Of a DNA stretch of 48,072 nucleotides, positions 17,183 through 26,267 are shown one piece after another; position 1 is the stretch's first letter; each line of letters starts with the position of its first letter. The notes beneath the pieces are model-generated. The model saw nothing but the letters and a program-made list of their open reading frames with translations, did not search any database and was not told where the DNA came from. The translations under genes were made by a program, and so were the position numbers. This DNA comes from Chryseobacterium gleum (GTDB lineage Bacteria > Bacteroidota > Bacteroidia > Flavobacteriales_D > Crocinitomicaceae), in assembly GCA_945860065.1 (NCBI GenBank), contig CAMAPI010000012.1:1-48072 (forward strand). The letters are read 5' to 3'.

Positions 17183-17977
17183 TTATTCAGCTGCTGTCTC
17201 TTCTGTTGACTCAGAAGTGGCTTCTTCCGCTACTGGAGCTTCTTCAACAACCGCTACTTCTTCAACAACTGCTGCTGCTTCCGCTACTGGAACTTCTTCA
17301 ACAACCGCTACTTCTTCAACAACTGCTGCTTCTTCTGCTACTGGAGCATCTTCAACAACTGCTGCTTCTTCAACAACCACTACTTCTTCCGCTACTGGAG
17401 CTTCTTCTGTAACTGCTACTTCTTCAACAACTGCTACTTCTTCCGCTGCTGGAGCTTCTTCTGAAACAACTTCTTCAGCTGCTGCTTCAACTGCTACTTC
17501 TTCAACTTCCTCGACAACTGGAGCATTTTTCGCAGCAACTTGTGCAGCTTTCGCTACTTTCGCTGCTTCTTCAGCTTGTTGACGTGCAACTTTTTCACTT
17601 GCTGCATTTTTCGCCAATCCTTCCATTTTGTTCAGAACTTTTGAATCTTTATTAGCCAGCCATTCTGCAAATTTCTCTTCTACTTGTTCTGTTGTTAATG
17701 CGCCTTTTTTAACTCCGTTTAATAAGTGGTTTTTAAATAAAACTCCTTTGTAAGATAAAATTGCACGAGCCGTATCCGACATTTCCGCTCCTGTTTGAAC
17801 CCAATTTAAAGTTGCCTCAAAATTGATCTCAATTACCGCTGGATTTGCAGTTGGATTATACGTTCCTAATTTTTCGATGAATTTACCATCTCTTTTTGCA
17901 CGACTATCTGCTGCAACCAAATGAAAAAATGGTTTACCTTTTTTACCGTGTCTTTGTAATCTGATTCTTGTTGCCAT
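17183..17977 (-). CDS. rpsP: 30S ribosomal protein bS16 with long acidic repeat tail
   Basis: Residues 1-80 are a normal bS16 core (TRIRLQRHGKKGKPFFHLV, FIEKLGTYNP). A basic/helical linker follows to about residue 150, as is common in Bacteroidota bS16. From residue ~153 to 264 the chain is almost only Glu, Ala, Val and Pro, including four tandem 18-residue repeats at 179-250 of the pattern EExAVVEEVAVVEEAPVA. At 264 residues it is about three times the core length. The tail should be flexible and strongly negative, projecting from the 30S body; its role is unknown. It is cotranscribed with rimM from a -7 box at 18031-18038. Confidence 0.95.
   Translation of the reverse strand: MATRIRLQRHGKKGKPFFHLVAADSRAKRDGKFIEKLGTYNPTANPAVIEINFEATLNWVQTGAEMSDTARAILSYKGVLFKNHLLNGVKKGALTTEQVEEKFAEWLANKDSKVLNKMEGLAKNAASEKVARQQAEEAAKVAKAAQVAAKNAPVVEEVEEVAVEAAAEEVVSEEAPAAEEVAVVEEVAVTEEAPVAEEVVVVEEAAVVEDAPVAEEAAVVEEVAVVEEVPVAEAAAVVEEVAVVEEAPVAEEATSESTEETAAE
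17228..17443 (-). repeat. Four in-frame 54-bp tandem repeats in rpsP
   Basis: Exactly 216 bp, encoding bS16 residues 179-250 as four 18-residue units, each ending in (A/V)PVA. The units are similar, not identical, at DNA level, so they could still gain or lose copies by slippage or recombination without a frameshift. Confidence 0.9.
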
Positions 17978-18030
17978 AATTTTTACAGTTTGAGGTACGA
18001 AACCTACGTTTATAAATGAATTTGAAGGTG

Positions 18031-18038
18031 CAAAGATA
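18031..18038 (-). promoter_or_regulatory. -7 promoter box for rpsP-rimM (TATCTTTG)
   Basis: This is an exact TAnnTTTG match read on the minus strand, about 54 bases before the rpsP ATG, giving a leader of roughly 45 bases, longer than for most genes here. No hairpin that would suggest autoregulation was evident. Confidence 0.55.
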
Positions 18039-18077
18039 CAAAGGTTTTTTGATTTCCTATACTTCTACTCAAAGAAT

Positions 18078-19469
18078 CTATTTCCCTTTGGCTTTTATAA
18101 CAATGATCACGGTATAAAACATGATTTTAATATCCAATGCTAGGCTTCTGTTTTTTAAGTAAATCAAGTCAAATTTCATGCGTTGAAGCATTTGCTCCAC
18201 ATTCTCAGCGTAGCCATATTTAACTTGACCCCAAGAGGTAATTCCAGGCCGGACTTTTGTTAAGTGAATATATTGTGGCTCTACTTGAATAATTTGATCA
18301 ATGTAAAATTGTCTTTCGGGACGTGGTCCCACTAGTGACATTTGTCCAAGTAAAACATTCACGAATTGCGGAAACTCATCAAGCCTCGTCTTACGCATAA
18401 AGCGTCCAATGGGCGTAATCCGTGGATCTCCTTCAGATGATAGCTGCGGACCTTGTTCTTCCGAATTGATGTACATGGTCCGAAATTTTATGATGCTAAA
18501 AATCTTCCCATTGATTCCTACACGTTCTTGTAGAAAGAAGATTGGACCTGGTGAAGAAAGTTTTACTGCCAATGCAGAAAATAGATAAAAAGGAATCAAA
18601 CAAACGACAGCCAATAGTGAAATAACGACATCCATTAATCGTTTTACCTGTTGTTGTCCAAATGGCATGGGATCAGGAATGATTTCAATTAATAAGGCAC
18701 CATAAATATTGGTCATTTCAACAGACCCTGATAGAATAGCGTACATATCAGGCAGGAGCTTTATGCGAATCCGTCCATTATCGACACGTGAAATAATGTC
18801 TTTTAATCGATTATGATCCGAACTTTCCACCGCCAAAATAACTTCTTCCGATTCATGCCGACTCATGATTTCCTCTAAATTATTCGCATGTCCAAGGTAT
18901 GGCACAACTCCGTCCAGCAAGGTGTCTTTGCCATTGACATTCACATAACCAATAAAATAATTTGTGTTTTGTTGTTGTTGAATAAGCTCGTTGTAAATTT
19001 CAACGGCTTTTTCATTTCCACCAATAATAATTGTTTTAAACCCATGTCCATTCGTTCGGATGAACCGAATTAACAAGGTGTTAAAAATCAATCTTGGCAC
19101 AAGTGCCATGAAAAAATGTAGTCCGAATAAAAAGAAAATAGATCGGTAAAAATATTGGTAAGACTTTACATCGTCATCAATCAACAAGGTAAAGAACAAA
19201 ATGATGGTTCCTAAAAATGAAGCAACCAAAGTCAAATTAACCATTTTTAAGCGGAACATTCTGCGAATGTCATGATAAGTTCCTTGAATAAAATAAATAG
19301 AAATCCAAAAAACAGGAACTAGGGTAAGTCCCAAATAAAACTTCGAATCCGGGATAAATACTTGTTCTTCTATTTGAGTTTTCCGTAAATAGAAAAACAC
19401 TCCCCAAGCTAATGCCGCGAAAAGGTAATCGATGATAACCAAACAGGAAGCCCAAAAACGATCTTTCAT
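18078..19469 (-). CDS. Polyprenyl-phosphate glycosylphosphotransferase (WcaJ/WbaP-like)
   Basis: The protein of 463 residues has four to five N-terminal membrane segments (to about residue 135), a Rossmann-like middle part (TIIIGGNEKAVEIYNEL) and a C-terminal bacterial sugar transferase domain from about 270 (RLMDVVISLLAVV, IIKFRTMY, RLDEFPQFVNVLLG, MSLVGPRPE, PGITSWGQV). Such enzymes put the first sugar-1-phosphate on undecaprenyl phosphate to start an exopolysaccharide or O-antigen unit at the inner membrane. The starting sugar cannot be told. It begins one base after the stop of the upstream lipoprotein gene and ends the three-gene run that starts with the oxidoreductase. Confidence 0.92.
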   Translation of the reverse strand: MKDRFWASCLVIIDYLFAALAWGVFFYLRKTQIEEQVFIPDSKFYLGLTLVPVFWISIYFIQGTYHDIRRMFRLKMVNLTLVASFLGTIILFFTLLIDDDVKSYQYFYRSIFFLFGLHFFMALVPRLIFNTLLIRFIRTNGHGFKTIIIGGNEKAVEIYNELIQQQQNTNYFIGYVNVNGKDTLLDGVVPYLGHANNLEEIMSRHESEEVILAVESSDHNRLKDIISRVDNGRIRIKLLPDMYAILSGSVEMTNIYGALLIEIIPDPMPFGQQQVKRLMDVVISLLAVVCLIPFYLFSALAVKLSSPGPIFFLQERVGINGKIFSIIKFRTMYINSEEQGPQLSSEGDPRITPIGRFMRKTRLDEFPQFVNVLLGQMSLVGPRPERQFYIDQIIQVEPQYIHLTKVRPGITSWGQVKYGYAENVEQMLQRMKFDLIYLKNRSLALDIKIMFYTVIIVIKAKGK

Positions 19470-19470
19470 G

Positions 19471-20334
19471 TTATTTATAAACGATTTTAATGTTATCTAT
19501 ACAAATGAACGTTTCTGTTTGTCCTTCTTCCAAGTTTGCTTTAAATGTTTGAATAAAATTGGAGCCATTTACGGAATTCCCAATTAGTTCGGTCAACTCT
19601 ATGTACATCTTCTTCCACTTGATGGCATTTAATGCTTGTAAATTAAATCCAGCATTGTCCTGGTAGAAACTACCATTCGAATTTAGTGCTAAGAATCCTT
19701 GAACAAATCGGTTGGTATTATAGTAATCCACTTCTAGGAAACACGGCTTGTTTTTAGCAATAGGTAATTGCTCCGTCGTGCTTGCTACCCAAACAGAGTC
19801 CGCCGAGTTTAATACAACTTTACCACAATTAAATCCATTAAACGGAGTTAAATTGTCGCTAGACACAAACAAGCTTGCCACACTTGTATTCGGGTCATCT
19901 TGAATTTTAATAGATGCATCCTCAAAATCCTCAATCCAAAAATTCGCATTGTATACGTAACTTGTTACTGGATTGATTGTTAACGTTTGATCTTTGATTA
20001 GTTGAGAATTTATCTCATAGACGCTCATAAAGGGATAGATCTTTTTATCTGTTGAAATTCCGTTGTTTCGAACGGCCGGATAAATTTTTATATTGACATT
20101 TCCATCCTTTAAAATGGGTATTTTAAAAGGCGTTTGAAAACAGCCTACCATTTGATCGTCTACATACAACCAAACATCTCGAAAATCTTGCGTTAGTTGT
20201 CCTTCCGAACCGGATAACGCTGGATTTGACACAAGAACAAATGGATTCACTTCAATCCAAGATGGATTTGGATTATTCTTAATACATGCTGTCAGCAAGC
20301 CAAGTAATACTACATACAATAAAACTCTCATCAT
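19471..20334 (-). CDS. Hypothetical lipoprotein
   Basis: The protein of 287 residues has a strong lipoprotein signal (GLLTAC, Cys17) and a beta-rich body with repeated hydrophobic/polar strands, including PFKIPILKDGNVNIKIYP, which resembles PEGA-like surface domains, and a jelly-roll-like C-terminal half (SVWVASTTEQLP, KWKKMYIELTELI). I do not recognise a family. The stop is followed one base later by the ATG of the glycosylphosphotransferase, so the two are translation coupled. Two tandem ATG codons make 20334 or 20331 the start. Confidence 0.8.
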   Translation of the reverse strand: MMRVLLYVVLLGLLTACIKNNPNPSWIEVNPFVLVSNPALSGSEGQLTQDFRDVWLYVDDQMVGCFQTPFKIPILKDGNVNIKIYPAVRNNGISTDKKIYPFMSVYEINSQLIKDQTLTINPVTSYVYNANFWIEDFEDASIKIQDDPNTSVASLFVSSDNLTPFNGFNCGKVVLNSADSVWVASTTEQLPIAKNKPCFLEVDYYNTNRFVQGFLALNSNGSFYQDNAGFNLQALNAIKWKKMYIELTELIGNSVNGSNFIQTFKANLEEGQTETFICIDNIKIVYK

Positions 20335-20358
20335 TTCGTTAACGTATAATTCTCGTTT

Positions 20359-21303
20359 TTATTGTAAAAAGGGATTCGACTCGTTAATTTGCTCCGAAAT
20401 TAGTTCTGCGATTTGCAATGCGCGATGCGCATCCGTGAGAGTGACTTGTGGGATTTTAGCTTCGCGAATGGATTGAGCGAAAGAACGAAGTTCAGACTTA
20501 ATCGCATTCGTTTCTTCCACTGGAATAATTGAACGAACAAAAGATTGCTGGCCATCAGAACCAATTGTCAGCACATTTATTTCTGCTTCTTTTTTTAAAA
20601 AATCTACATCCAATTGAGTATTTTTCATGTAAAAAGTCGTCTTGCGTTCTTTGAACTGCGAAATTCGCGAAGCATTTAAACTTGCCACGCATCCATTTTC
20701 AAATTCTAGTCGAACTGAAGCCATGTCAATTGATTCACTCAAAACATTCATTCCAAAGGAAGCAATTTTTTTCACATTCGACTTAGCCATAATTAAAGCA
20801 ATATCGATGTCGTGAATCATTAAATCGTAGATAACGGAAACATCTGTACCTCTTTTTTGAAAAGGCGCGGATCGATGTGTTTCAATAAACAAAGGATTAT
20901 CTATTAAAGAAATGGAAGCAAGCAGCGCTGGATTGAATCGCTCCACATGTCCAACCTGCACGACCATACCTGCCTCTTGTGCATATAGCAACAATCTCTT
21001 AGATTCTTCGACATTTAAGCAAACAGGTTTTTCAATAAATACATGTTTGCCACTTTTCAAGGCTTGAATAGCAATTGAAAAATGTGTATGCGTCGGACTT
21101 GAAACAAGAATAGCGTCCACGTGCGATATGAGTGTAGCTAATTGATCAAACGATTTAAGATTAAAATCGCGTTCCACCTCTGCCGAGATGGTTGCATCGG
21201 TATCATAAAATCCATAAACGGTGAAATCAGTTGTCAATTCAAGCAAGTTTTGCAAATGAATTTTACCAAGATGACCGGTTCCAACTACGCCAATTTTCAA
21301 CAT
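20359..21303 (-). CDS. Gfo/Idh/MocA-family NAD(P)-dependent sugar oxidoreductase
   Basis: The protein of 314 residues has an N-terminal Rossmann fold (GVVGTGHLGKIH), the family signature EKP in KHVFIEKPVCLN near residue 95, the GHVERFNPA segment, and the dimer-forming C-terminal sheet. Members oxidise or reduce sugars or nucleotide sugars; some convert UDP-GlcNAc uronates for O-antigen. Its place ahead of a glycan-initiating transferase fits nucleotide-sugar work, but the substrate is an inference. It starts just after the terminator of the thrS-rplT operon; no clear promoter box was found. Confidence 0.88.
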   Translation of the reverse strand: MLKIGVVGTGHLGKIHLQNLLELTTDFTVYGFYDTDATISAEVERDFNLKSFDQLATLISHVDAILVSSPTHTHFSIAIQALKSGKHVFIEKPVCLNVEESKRLLLYAQEAGMVVQVGHVERFNPALLASISLIDNPLFIETHRSAPFQKRGTDVSVIYDLMIHDIDIALIMAKSNVKKIASFGMNVLSESIDMASVRLEFENGCVASLNASRISQFKERKTTFYMKNTQLDVDFLKKEAEINVLTIGSDGQQSFVRSIIPVEETNAIKSELRSFAQSIREAKIPQVTLTDAHRALQIAELISEQINESNPFLQ

Positions 21304-21321
21304 AAATAAAACGAATAGATT

Positions 21322-21356
21322 AAAAAAAAGCCATTAATCAAAGGACTAATGGCTTT
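21322..21356 (-). terminator. Intrinsic terminator after rplT
   Basis: Read on the minus strand there is a 10-bp stem (21347-21356 with 21327-21336, AAAGCCATTA and its complement) with a 10-base loop, then a run of eight T. It lies 23 bp past the rplT stop and ends the thrS-infC-rpmI-rplT operon. Confidence 0.88.
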
Positions 21357-21378
21357 AAGCTGATATAAATTAATTTTA

Positions 21379-21723
21379 TTATTTTACAGAATCAACAACC
21401 GCTTTAAAAGCGTCTGGATGGTTCATTGCTAAATCGGCAAGAACCTTACGATTCAATTCAATTCCACTTTTGTGTACTGCTCCCATAAATTGAGAATAAC
21501 TCAAACCATGAAGACGTGCGCCTGCATTGATACGTGTGATCCACAATGAACGGAAATTTCTTTTCTTTTGTTTACGACCTGTGTAGGCATAAAGCATTCC
21601 TTTTTCAATAGCATTTTTTGCTACTGTCCAAACATTTTTTCTTCTTCCAAAGTAACCTTTGGCTAGTTTCATCAAGTTCTTTCTTCTTGCTCTTGACGCA
21701 ACGTGATTTACTGATCTTGGCAT
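21379..21723 (-). CDS. rplT: 50S ribosomal protein bL20
   Basis: At 114 residues this has the normal length for bL20, with the typical basic start ([26 protein letters not shown]) split by conserved aromatic positions and the [21 protein letters not shown] region. bL20 binds 23S rRNA early in 50S assembly, and in some bacteria it represses its own operon. It lies 90 bp after rpmI, the last gene before the terminator. Confidence 0.97.
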   Translation of the reverse strand: MPRSVNHVASRARRKNLMKLAKGYFGRRKNVWTVAKNAIEKGMLYAYTGRKQKKRNFRSLWITRINAGARLHGLSYSQFMGAVHKSGIELNRKVLADLAMNHPDAFKAVVDSVK

Positions 21724-21813
21724 AATTTTTACGTTTTTTTGATAAAGAGTGCTTCAATAATGAAGTCTTAGTTACTCGTTACCGGGTTAAACAATTTACA
21801 AACCAACTAATGA

Positions 21814-22011
21814 CTATTTCATGCACAATTGCAACTTAATATTCGAAAGATCGGCACTATGCACCAATCCTGAATGTGTTAAGTTACGCTTGCGTTTCTT
21901 AGCCTTTTTAGTTAAAATGTGGCTTTTAAAAGCGTGTTTACGCTTGATTTTTCCACTCCCAGTGATGGTGAATCTCTTCTTTGCACTGGATTTTGTTTTC
22001 ATTTTAGGCAT
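21814..22011 (-). CDS. rpmI: 50S ribosomal protein bL35
   Basis: At 65 residues and very basic ([35 protein letters not shown]), this is a standard bL35. It lies between infC and rplT as in most bacteria. The 90 bp before rplT shows only a weak hairpin (near 21752-21765) and no clear L20-binding pseudoknot that I can identify by eye. Confidence 0.97.
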   Translation of the reverse strand: MPKMKTKSSAKKRFTITGSGKIKRKHAFKSHILTKKAKKRKRNLTHSGLVHSADLSNIKLQLCMK

Positions 22012-22052
22012 TACTACTTTTTTTTAAAAGTTAAACATCTATATCAGCTTCT

Positions 22053-22598
22053 TTATTTCTTTTTCGAGTTGATCATTAAGATCATCTTTTTACCTTCTAA
22101 TTTTGGCAGCTGTTCAATAACACCAAAATCAGCAAGTTCTTGTGCAAATTTTAACAAAAGAATTTCTCCACGGTCTTTAAATACAATGGTTCTTCCTCTA
22201 AAAAATACATATGCCTTTACCTTACTACCTTCTTCCAAAAACTTCTTAGCGTGAGCTAATTTGAATTGAAAATCATGGTCATCTGTATTCGGTCCAAAAC
22301 GAATCTCCTTAACGACGATTTTGCTTTGTTTTGCTTTTAATTCTTTTTGTTTTCGTTTCTGATTGTAAAGGAACTTTTTATAGTCCATAATCTTACAAAC
22401 AGGTGGTTTAGCATTCGGAGAAATCTCCACTAAATCTAACTCTTGTTCTTCCGCTAAGGATATTCCCTTTGAAACGGACATTACTTGAGGCTCTTCACCT
22501 TCAATCACTAAACGAATTTCAGCAGCAACGATTTTATCGTTAATTCTATGTTGCGCTTCAACTTCTCTTTTTACAAACGGTCTCGAATTTCTTCTCAT
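22053..22598 (-). CDS. infC: Translation initiation factor IF-3
   Basis: The protein of 181 residues has the N-domain ([39 protein letters not shown]) and the C-domain ([34 protein letters not shown]). IF-3 keeps subunits apart and proofreads initiator tRNA. The start is ATG, not the rare AUU/AUC used for autoregulation in Enterobacteria, and a TGA stands just before it, so no longer form is possible. It lies 16 bp behind thrS. Confidence 0.97.
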   Translation of the reverse strand: MRRNSRPFVKREVEAQHRINDKIVAAEIRLVIEGEEPQVMSVSKGISLAEEQELDLVEISPNAKPPVCKIMDYKKFLYNQKRKQKELKAKQSKIVVKEIRFGPNTDDHDFQFKLAHAKKFLEEGSKVKAYVFFRGRTIVFKDRGEILLLKFAQELADFGVIEQLPKLEGKKMILMINSKKK

Positions 22599-22614
22599 TC
22601 AATAATTTAAATAC

Positions 22615-24549
22615 TTATGACAATTCCGCGGCGATTGCTTCTTGCACCATTGCAACAAACGCCTCTTGGGTAACCGACCCGTGATCTCCAATTGTTCTTT
22701 GCCTTACTGATACTAGGTTTGACTCAAACTCTTTCTCTCCGACAATTAGCATAAATGGCACTTTTGCCAACTCAGCATCACGTATTTTCTTACCTATTTT
22801 TTCATTTCGGTCGTCAACAAGTCCGCGAATATCGTAATTATTTAGGAATTCTAAAACTTTTTCTGCGTACTCGTTGTATTTATCTGAAATTGGGAGGACG
22901 ATAAACTGCTCTGTAGACAACCAAAGTGGGAAGTCCCCAGCACAGTGTTCTAACAATACCGCAACAAAACGTTCCATTGATCCAAAGGGAGCTCTGTGTA
23001 TCATTACTGGACGATGTTTTTGATTATCTGCGCCAACATATTCCAATTCAAATCGTTCCGGTAAATTGTAATCTACTTGAATCGTTCCTAGTTGCCATTC
23101 TCTTCCAATCGCATCTTGAACCATGAAATCCAATTTTGGACCATAAAACGCTGCTTCACCATAAGCCACAACGGTTGTTAATTCTTTTTCAGCCGCTGCT
23201 TCAATAATAGCTTGTTCCGCTTTTACCCAATTTTCTTCCGACCCAATATACTTGTCGCGGTTCACCTTATCTCTTAACGAGATTTGTGCTTTAAAATTGT
23301 GGAAGTTTAACGTTTTCAATACGTAAAGTACAATATCGATTACATTTTTAAATTCTTCCTTCACCTGTTCTTGCGTACAGAAAATATGTGCATCATCCTG
23401 CGTAAAACCACGAACTCTCGTCAAGCCATGTAACTCACCTGATTGTTCGTAACGGTAAACTGTGCCAAATTCCGCAAATCGTGCAGGCAATTCTTTATAT
23501 GATCTTGGTTTTGCTCTAAAAATTTCACAGTGATGCGGACAATTCATCGGTTTTAGATAGAATTCCTCATTTGGATCCGGTGTGCGAATCGGCTGAAATG
23601 AATCTGCACCGTATTTTTCGTAATGTCCAGAAGTGACATACAATTCTTTATTTCCAATATGCGGAGTAATCACTTGCTGATATCCCGCCTTTTTCTGTGC
23701 TTTTTTCAAGAAATTTTCCAAACGCTCTCTCAATGCAGCTCCTTTCGGCAACCACATAGGTAGACCTTGTCCTACTCTTTGAGAAAACGTAAACAACTCT
23801 AACTCTTTACCTAATTTTCGGTGATCGCGTCTTTTGGCTTCTTCCAAACGTTCCAAATGCTCTGTTAACTCAGACTGTTTAGGAAACGTAACACCGTATA
23901 TACGCGTCAATTGTTTGTTTTTTTCGTCCCCTCTCCAATATGCACCAGCAATCGCAGTTAACTTAACTGCTTTAATGAATCCTGTATCTGGAATGTGTGG
24001 GCCACGACATAAATCTGTAAAATTCCCTTGGGTGTAAAAAGTTATTGTACCGTCCTCTAATTCTGACAGCAACTCCAATTTATACGGATCTTGTTTTTCC
24101 GTGAAATAAGCAATTGCATCGGCTTTTGAAATTTCTTGACGAACAAATGGATTTTTAGCTTTCGCTAATTCTTTCATTTTCTGCTCGATTTTCTCTAAAT
24201 CCTTCTCGGATATCGAATAATCCATGAAGTCAACATCGTAATAAAAACCACTATTTACTGGGGGTCCAATGGCTAATTTGACACCGGGAAAATGAAACTC
24301 AAGCGCTTCAGCCATTAAGTGTGCAGAAGAGTGCCACATGGTTGACTTTCCATCCGTATCGTTCCAGGTCAACAATTGGAGTTCACAATTTTCGTTGATT
24401 GGAAGGACCGCGTCCTTCACTTGACCGTTGACACGTGCTGCTAATACATTACGCGCCAATCCCTCGGAAATAGACATTGCTACCTGCAATGAAGAAGTCC
24501 CCTTCTCATATTCCCTGATTGTTCCATCCGGAAAAGTAACCTGAATCAT
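22615..24549 (-). CDS. thrS: Threonyl-tRNA synthetase
   Basis: The protein of about 644 residues has the full class II ThrRS layout: TGS domain (residues 1-60, [16 protein letters not shown]), editing domain with [15 protein letters not shown] and the later [10 protein letters not shown], catalytic core with [11 protein letters not shown] and [22 protein letters not shown], and a C-terminal anticodon-binding domain. It charges tRNA-Thr and clears mischarged serine. A -7 box at 24574-24581 overlaps the upstream ATG at 24576, so the start is ATG 24549 (MIQVTFPDG), as in relatives. First gene of thrS-infC-rpmI-rplT. Confidence 0.97.
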   Translation of the reverse strand: MIQVTFPDGTIREYEKGTSSLQVAMSISEGLARNVLAARVNGQVKDAVLPINENCELQLLTWNDTDGKSTMWHSSAHLMAEALEFHFPGVKLAIGPPVNSGFYYDVDFMDYSISEKDLEKIEQKMKELAKAKNPFVRQEISKADAIAYFTEKQDPYKLELLSELEDGTITFYTQGNFTDLCRGPHIPDTGFIKAVKLTAIAGAYWRGDEKNKQLTRIYGVTFPKQSELTEHLERLEEAKRRDHRKLGKELELFTFSQRVGQGLPMWLPKGAALRERLENFLKKAQKKAGYQQVITPHIGNKELYVTSGHYEKYGADSFQPIRTPDPNEEFYLKPMNCPHHCEIFRAKPRSYKELPARFAEFGTVYRYEQSGELHGLTRVRGFTQDDAHIFCTQEQVKEEFKNVIDIVLYVLKTLNFHNFKAQISLRDKVNRDKYIGSEENWVKAEQAIIEAAAEKELTTVVAYGEAAFYGPKLDFMVQDAIGREWQLGTIQVDYNLPERFELEYVGADNQKHRPVMIHRAPFGSMERFVAVLLEHCAGDFPLWLSTEQFIVLPISDKYNEYAEKVLEFLNNYDIRGLVDDRNEKIGKKIRDAELAKVPFMLIVGEKEFESNLVSVRQRTIGDHGSVTQEAFVAMVQEAIAAELS

Positions 24550-24573
24550 CTGTTTATATCGTATTTTGAAGTG

Positions 24574-24581
24574 CAAAGATA
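24574..24581 (-). promoter_or_regulatory. -7 promoter box for thrS operon (TATCTTTG)
   Basis: This is an exact TAnnTTTG match read on the minus strand, 25 bases before ATG 24549, with a leader of about 20 bases. This short leader has no room for a T-box or other riboswitch. It decides the thrS start. Confidence 0.6.
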
Positions 24582-24609
24582 ATAATATCCGCGGGAATTA
24601 AGAAGGGAA

Positions 24610-25425
24610 TTAGCCCTTAGAATTTGTATCTGATAGATGAACAAGGATTTGTTGAATGTCCTTCTGCAAATTTCTAAAGGAAGCACCCATTCCTTCCGCA
24701 TCTAATTGAACATCCGGAATCTCTTTTGAGATATACGAAACAAAACGCCAAACCTCCAAAATGTTCTCAACGGAAACAGCGTATGGCTCATAACTCGGAT
24801 TAGACGAGACCAACAATAATTGCTGGGCATCTTTCAACTGATTAAACACATATTTAAAAACGATTCCATCATTACTAGTCACGATAATGCAAGGTGAGTT
24901 GGATGGTAAACTCAACCAATCTTGTACAAATTCACCTACCACATAAGAACCATGTGAAACTGGCGGCATCGAATCACCTGAAATTGGAAATGCCCTATAC
25001 TTTCTGTTTTTTGATAAAAAAGGCAATTTAAGCGTTGGTAATTCACGCATAAATTCCGGATCAGCATAACCAGCAACGTATCCTGCACGGACTTTTTCGG
25101 GAATTAATTCAATTTCCTCTTCATTGTCAGAATTGACAAGAGTCGTCAAAATACGTAAATTCGTCCCCTTCGCTCCAGTTTTCCAATGATCCTCCATGGA
25201 ATTCCAATCCGCTGCACCATATTGAGAAAAGTCTTTTGCAATTAAGTCATCTAATGTGACTTTGTGAAATTGAGAAATGGACAATAATAAGTCCAAACTC
25301 GGCTGTGCTACTTCATTTTCATACCCACTATATGTAGATCGATTTAAACTCAGCGCTTGGGCTAGTTCTTCTTGCGATTTACCAGATCTTTTTCTAAGTA
25401 ATTTGAGGTTTGAGGATATGAACAT
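24610..25425 (-). CDS. XRE-family regulator with LexA-like S24 peptidase domain
   Basis: The protein of 271 residues has an N-terminal helix-turn-helix (LKLLRKRSGKSQEELAQALS, STYSGYENEVAQPS; about residues 7-62) and an S24 domain from about residue 110. It keeps the Ala-Gly pair of the self-cleavage region (RAGYVAGYADPEF, A114-G115), the catalytic Ser in SGDSM (Ser152) and the Lys in VFKYV (Lys191). LexA/CI-type proteins use these for RecA-prompted self-cleavage, so DNA-damage or other stress control is possible, though many chromosomal Bacteroidota members have no shown cleavage. Start ATG 25425 is set by the promoter box at 25444-25451. Confidence 0.88.
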   Translation of the reverse strand: MFISSNLKLLRKRSGKSQEELAQALSLNRSTYSGYENEVAQPSLDLLLSISQFHKVTLDDLIAKDFSQYGAADWNSMEDHWKTGAKGTNLRILTTLVNSDNEEEIELIPEKVRAGYVAGYADPEFMRELPTLKLPFLSKNRKYRAFPISGDSMPPVSHGSYVVGEFVQDWLSLPSNSPCIIVTSNDGIVFKYVFNQLKDAQQLLLVSSNPSYEPYAVSVENILEVWRFVSYISKEIPDVQLDAEGMGASFRNLQKDIQQILVHLSDTNSKG

Positions 25426-25443
25426 GTTTGACGATTTATTACA

Positions 25444-25451
25444 CAAAAATA
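25444..25451 (-). promoter_or_regulatory. -7 promoter box for the XRE-S24 regulator (TATTTTTG)
   Basis: This is an exact TAnnTTTG match on the minus strand, 19 bases before ATG 25425. It separates this gene from the upstream TonB-like gene and rules out the ATG-like extension to 25455. Confidence 0.55.
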
Positions 25452-25493
25452 ACAAATTATGAATAACTCATCATTATTTTGATTAATATTTCA

Positions 25494-26267
25494 TCATTGG
25501 GATACAAAACGGTAACTGATATAACCATTTACAGTTCCTGATCCTGCGTTAAAACGAGATAAACCAGCGTATTTTAACGCTTGTTCAATCATACACGGTG
25601 TTGCCGATGAGCTACGTGCTTGATCTATCGTCTTCACCACTACCCGACCCGAATTATTCACAGAAATGCTTACTACAACAACTCCTGAAGAATTATATCC
25701 ACAGGTATAACCGGGGTTACGCACATACCACTTTTTGTTTTCAAATGCTGTTCTTCCTGGTAAGGAGAAGTCTACCATTACACTTCCTGCATATTGATTT
25801 TGGTTACCCCCTTGATTCGTAGTTGGATTAATTTTACCCGCAGCACCGTTATTTGTCGATTTGATGCGCTCAGCTGACTCCGTTTTAATTCTTTCACGCT
25901 CTTTTGCCCCTCCGAATTCATCGTACAAACTTCGCTCAAAATCTCGAGCACTTTGCTCTGGATTTCCAGATCTTGTGGAACTTGCAGCATCCTGAGACCA
26001 GTCATCTTGTGACCTTTGACGGCTATCTGAAGCATCGCGAACAACATTTCGCACTTCTCCTCCAGTTTGAAAAGCTGGATCATTTTGAAGCGTTAGTTCA
26101 ACTTCATCAGGGATATCTTCCAACGACACTGAAAATTCATCCGCCTCAATTGCTGTTTCCTTTCGGACAGTTGTGAGTTCCAAGTAGACAAAAACACCCA
26201 CGTAGATAGTCAGGATAGCCATGATTATTTTAAAGAATTGCTCTGGGTTATTTAGGATTTTCCTCAT
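25494..26267 (-). CDS. TonB-like single-pass membrane protein
   Basis: The protein of 257 residues has one membrane segment near the N-terminus (FFKIIMAILTIYVGVFVYLEL, broken by no charged residue), then a charged, flexible Ser/Asp/Gln/Asn-rich linker (about 45-160) and a compact C-terminal domain. That domain (YVRNPGYTCGYNSSGVVVVSI to NGYISYRFV) has the strand-helix-strand pattern of TonB C-terminal domains, with two Cys (TCGY and TPCMIE) that could pair in the periplasm. This style is usually annotated as an energy transducer TonB in Bacteroidota, but the linker lacks a Pro-rich stretch. It overlaps the WG-repeat gene by 4 bp (26264-26267). No exbB/exbD is in the window. Confidence 0.65.
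   Translation of the reverse strand: MRKILNNPEQFFKIIMAILTIYVGVFVYLELTTVRKETAIEADEFSVSLEDIPDEVELTLQNDPAFQTGGEVRNVVRDASDSRQRSQDDWSQDAASSTRSGNPEQSARDFERSLYDEFGGAKERERIKTESAERIKSTNNGAAGKINPTTNQGGNQNQYAGSVMVDFSLPGRTAFENKKWYVRNPGYTCGYNSSGVVVVSISVNNSGRVVVKTIDQARSSSATPCMIEQALKYAGLSRFNAGSGTVNGYISYRFVSQ

Noticed and set aside
17228-17443. Tandem repeat as a possible CRISPR array or satellite
   Set aside because: Units are adjacent with no spacers, period is exactly 54 bp in frame, and the translation is a coherent protein repeat.
17170-17582. Long + strand ORFs (Ser/Thr/Ala and Leu/Gln rich) over the rpsP repeats
   Set aside because: They are antisense shadows of the low-complexity bS16 tail; any repeat with Glu/Val codons gives open frames on the other strand, and no start signal or family is seen.
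24550-24609. T-box or riboswitch upstream of thrS
   Set aside because: The -7 box leaves a leader of about 20 bases, too short for such an element.
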